The position numbers and the translations under genes were made by a program. Source: an uncultured Eubacteriales bacterium (lineage in GTDB: Bacteria; Bacillota; Clostridia; Oscillospirales; Acutalibacteraceae). Taken from it: a stretch of DNA of 5,473 nt. Every line of letters starts with the position of its first letter. The stretch's first letter is position 1. The stretch is taken from the NCBI GenBank assembly GCA_900319615.1, contig ONPE01000113.1, forward strand, positions 1 through 5,473, given 5' to 3'. The notes under the pieces are model-generated. The model saw only the letters and a program-made list of their open reading frames with translations. It searched no databases and had not been told where the DNA came from. Positions 5,352 through 5,473 of the stretch are shown here, piece after piece.

Positions 5352-5473
5352 ATGGACATAGTCAAGGGCAGCGTCGTCAGGGCAAAGGCGGGAAGAGACA
5401 AGGATAAGTTCTTTGTCGTCCTGCAAACGGACGGTGAGTACGCGCTCATCGCCGACGGCAAAAGGCGCAGGGT
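5352..5473 (+). CDS. KOW-domain RNA-binding protein, L14e-like (5' end only)
   Basis: Partial gene: 40 whole codons are present and the window ends inside it. The peptide begins MDIVKGSVVRAKAGRDKDKF and continues FVVLQTDGEYALIADGKRRR, which is a KOW motif (about residues 3-30) followed by a basic stretch. Short proteins of this kind, about 85-100 residues and annotated as KOW-domain or L14e/L6e/L27e-like, are found between map and infA in many Clostridia. The KOW fold binds RNA in ribosomal proteins and NusG-type factors; the precise role of this protein is not known to me. A ribosome-associated function is inferred from the position. The ATG lies 8 nt after map with a Shine-Dalgarno overlapping its stop. 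I would expect infA and rpmJ downstream. Confidence 0.85.
   Translation, partial: MDIVKGSVVRAKAGRDKDKFFVVLQTDGEYALIADGKRRR

Overview
The window is a 5.5-kb slice of the bacterial spc ribosomal-protein operon, all on the + strand and almost without intergenic space. The order is rpsN (3' end only), rpsH, rplF, rplR, rpsE, rpmD, rplO, secY, adk, map, and then the 5' end of a small KOW-domain gene. The layout suggests a Firmicute of class Clostridia, plausibly of the Ruminococcaceae/Oscillospiraceae type. The reasons are the short zinc-type S14 (C-x-x-C), an adenylate kinase with a four-cysteine zinc LID as in Gram-positives, strong AAGGAGG-type Shine-Dalgarno sequences before most genes, and a KOW-domain gene directly after map, a position I associate with Clostridia. 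Taxonomy below class level is inference.

Region by region: positions 1-2605 carry seven ribosomal protein genes (S14 partial, S8, L6, L18, S5, L30, L15). Gaps are 14-18 nt, each filled by a Shine-Dalgarno sequence, and the L15 stop directly abuts the next start. L30 (rpmD, 1974-2144) is only 56 codons and easily missed. Position 2606 starts secY (GTG), the protein-conducting channel, whose Shine-Dalgarno lies inside the end of rplO. A 24-nt AT-rich gap separates secY from adk. It holds the adk ribosome-binding site and also a near-consensus sigma-A promoter (TTGACT, 17 bp, TATAAT). The genes adk, map and the KOW gene follow with gaps of 2 and 8 nt. The longest non-coding stretch is 24 nt, so no intergenic region needs separate description. 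I saw no RNA gene, mobile element, CRISPR array or terminator.

The genes supply small- and large-subunit ribosomal proteins, the membrane channel for nascent proteins, nucleotide balance (Adk) and N-terminal methionine removal (Map), so the operon couples ribosome production to processing and export of its products.

The main surprise is map. Its reading frame is intact and ends normally, but about 14 residues are missing in frame between residues 162 and 163. In the type I family that segment is the G-H-G-[IV]-G loop, which holds a metal-ligand histidine and a second active-site histidine (E. coli H171 and H178). As written, the protein should be unable to form a normal dinuclear metal site. 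It is a real defective allele, a diverged protein, or a sequence/assembly error. The second notable signal is the promoter-like element overlapping the adk start. Everything else is a conventional, well-conserved spc operon.
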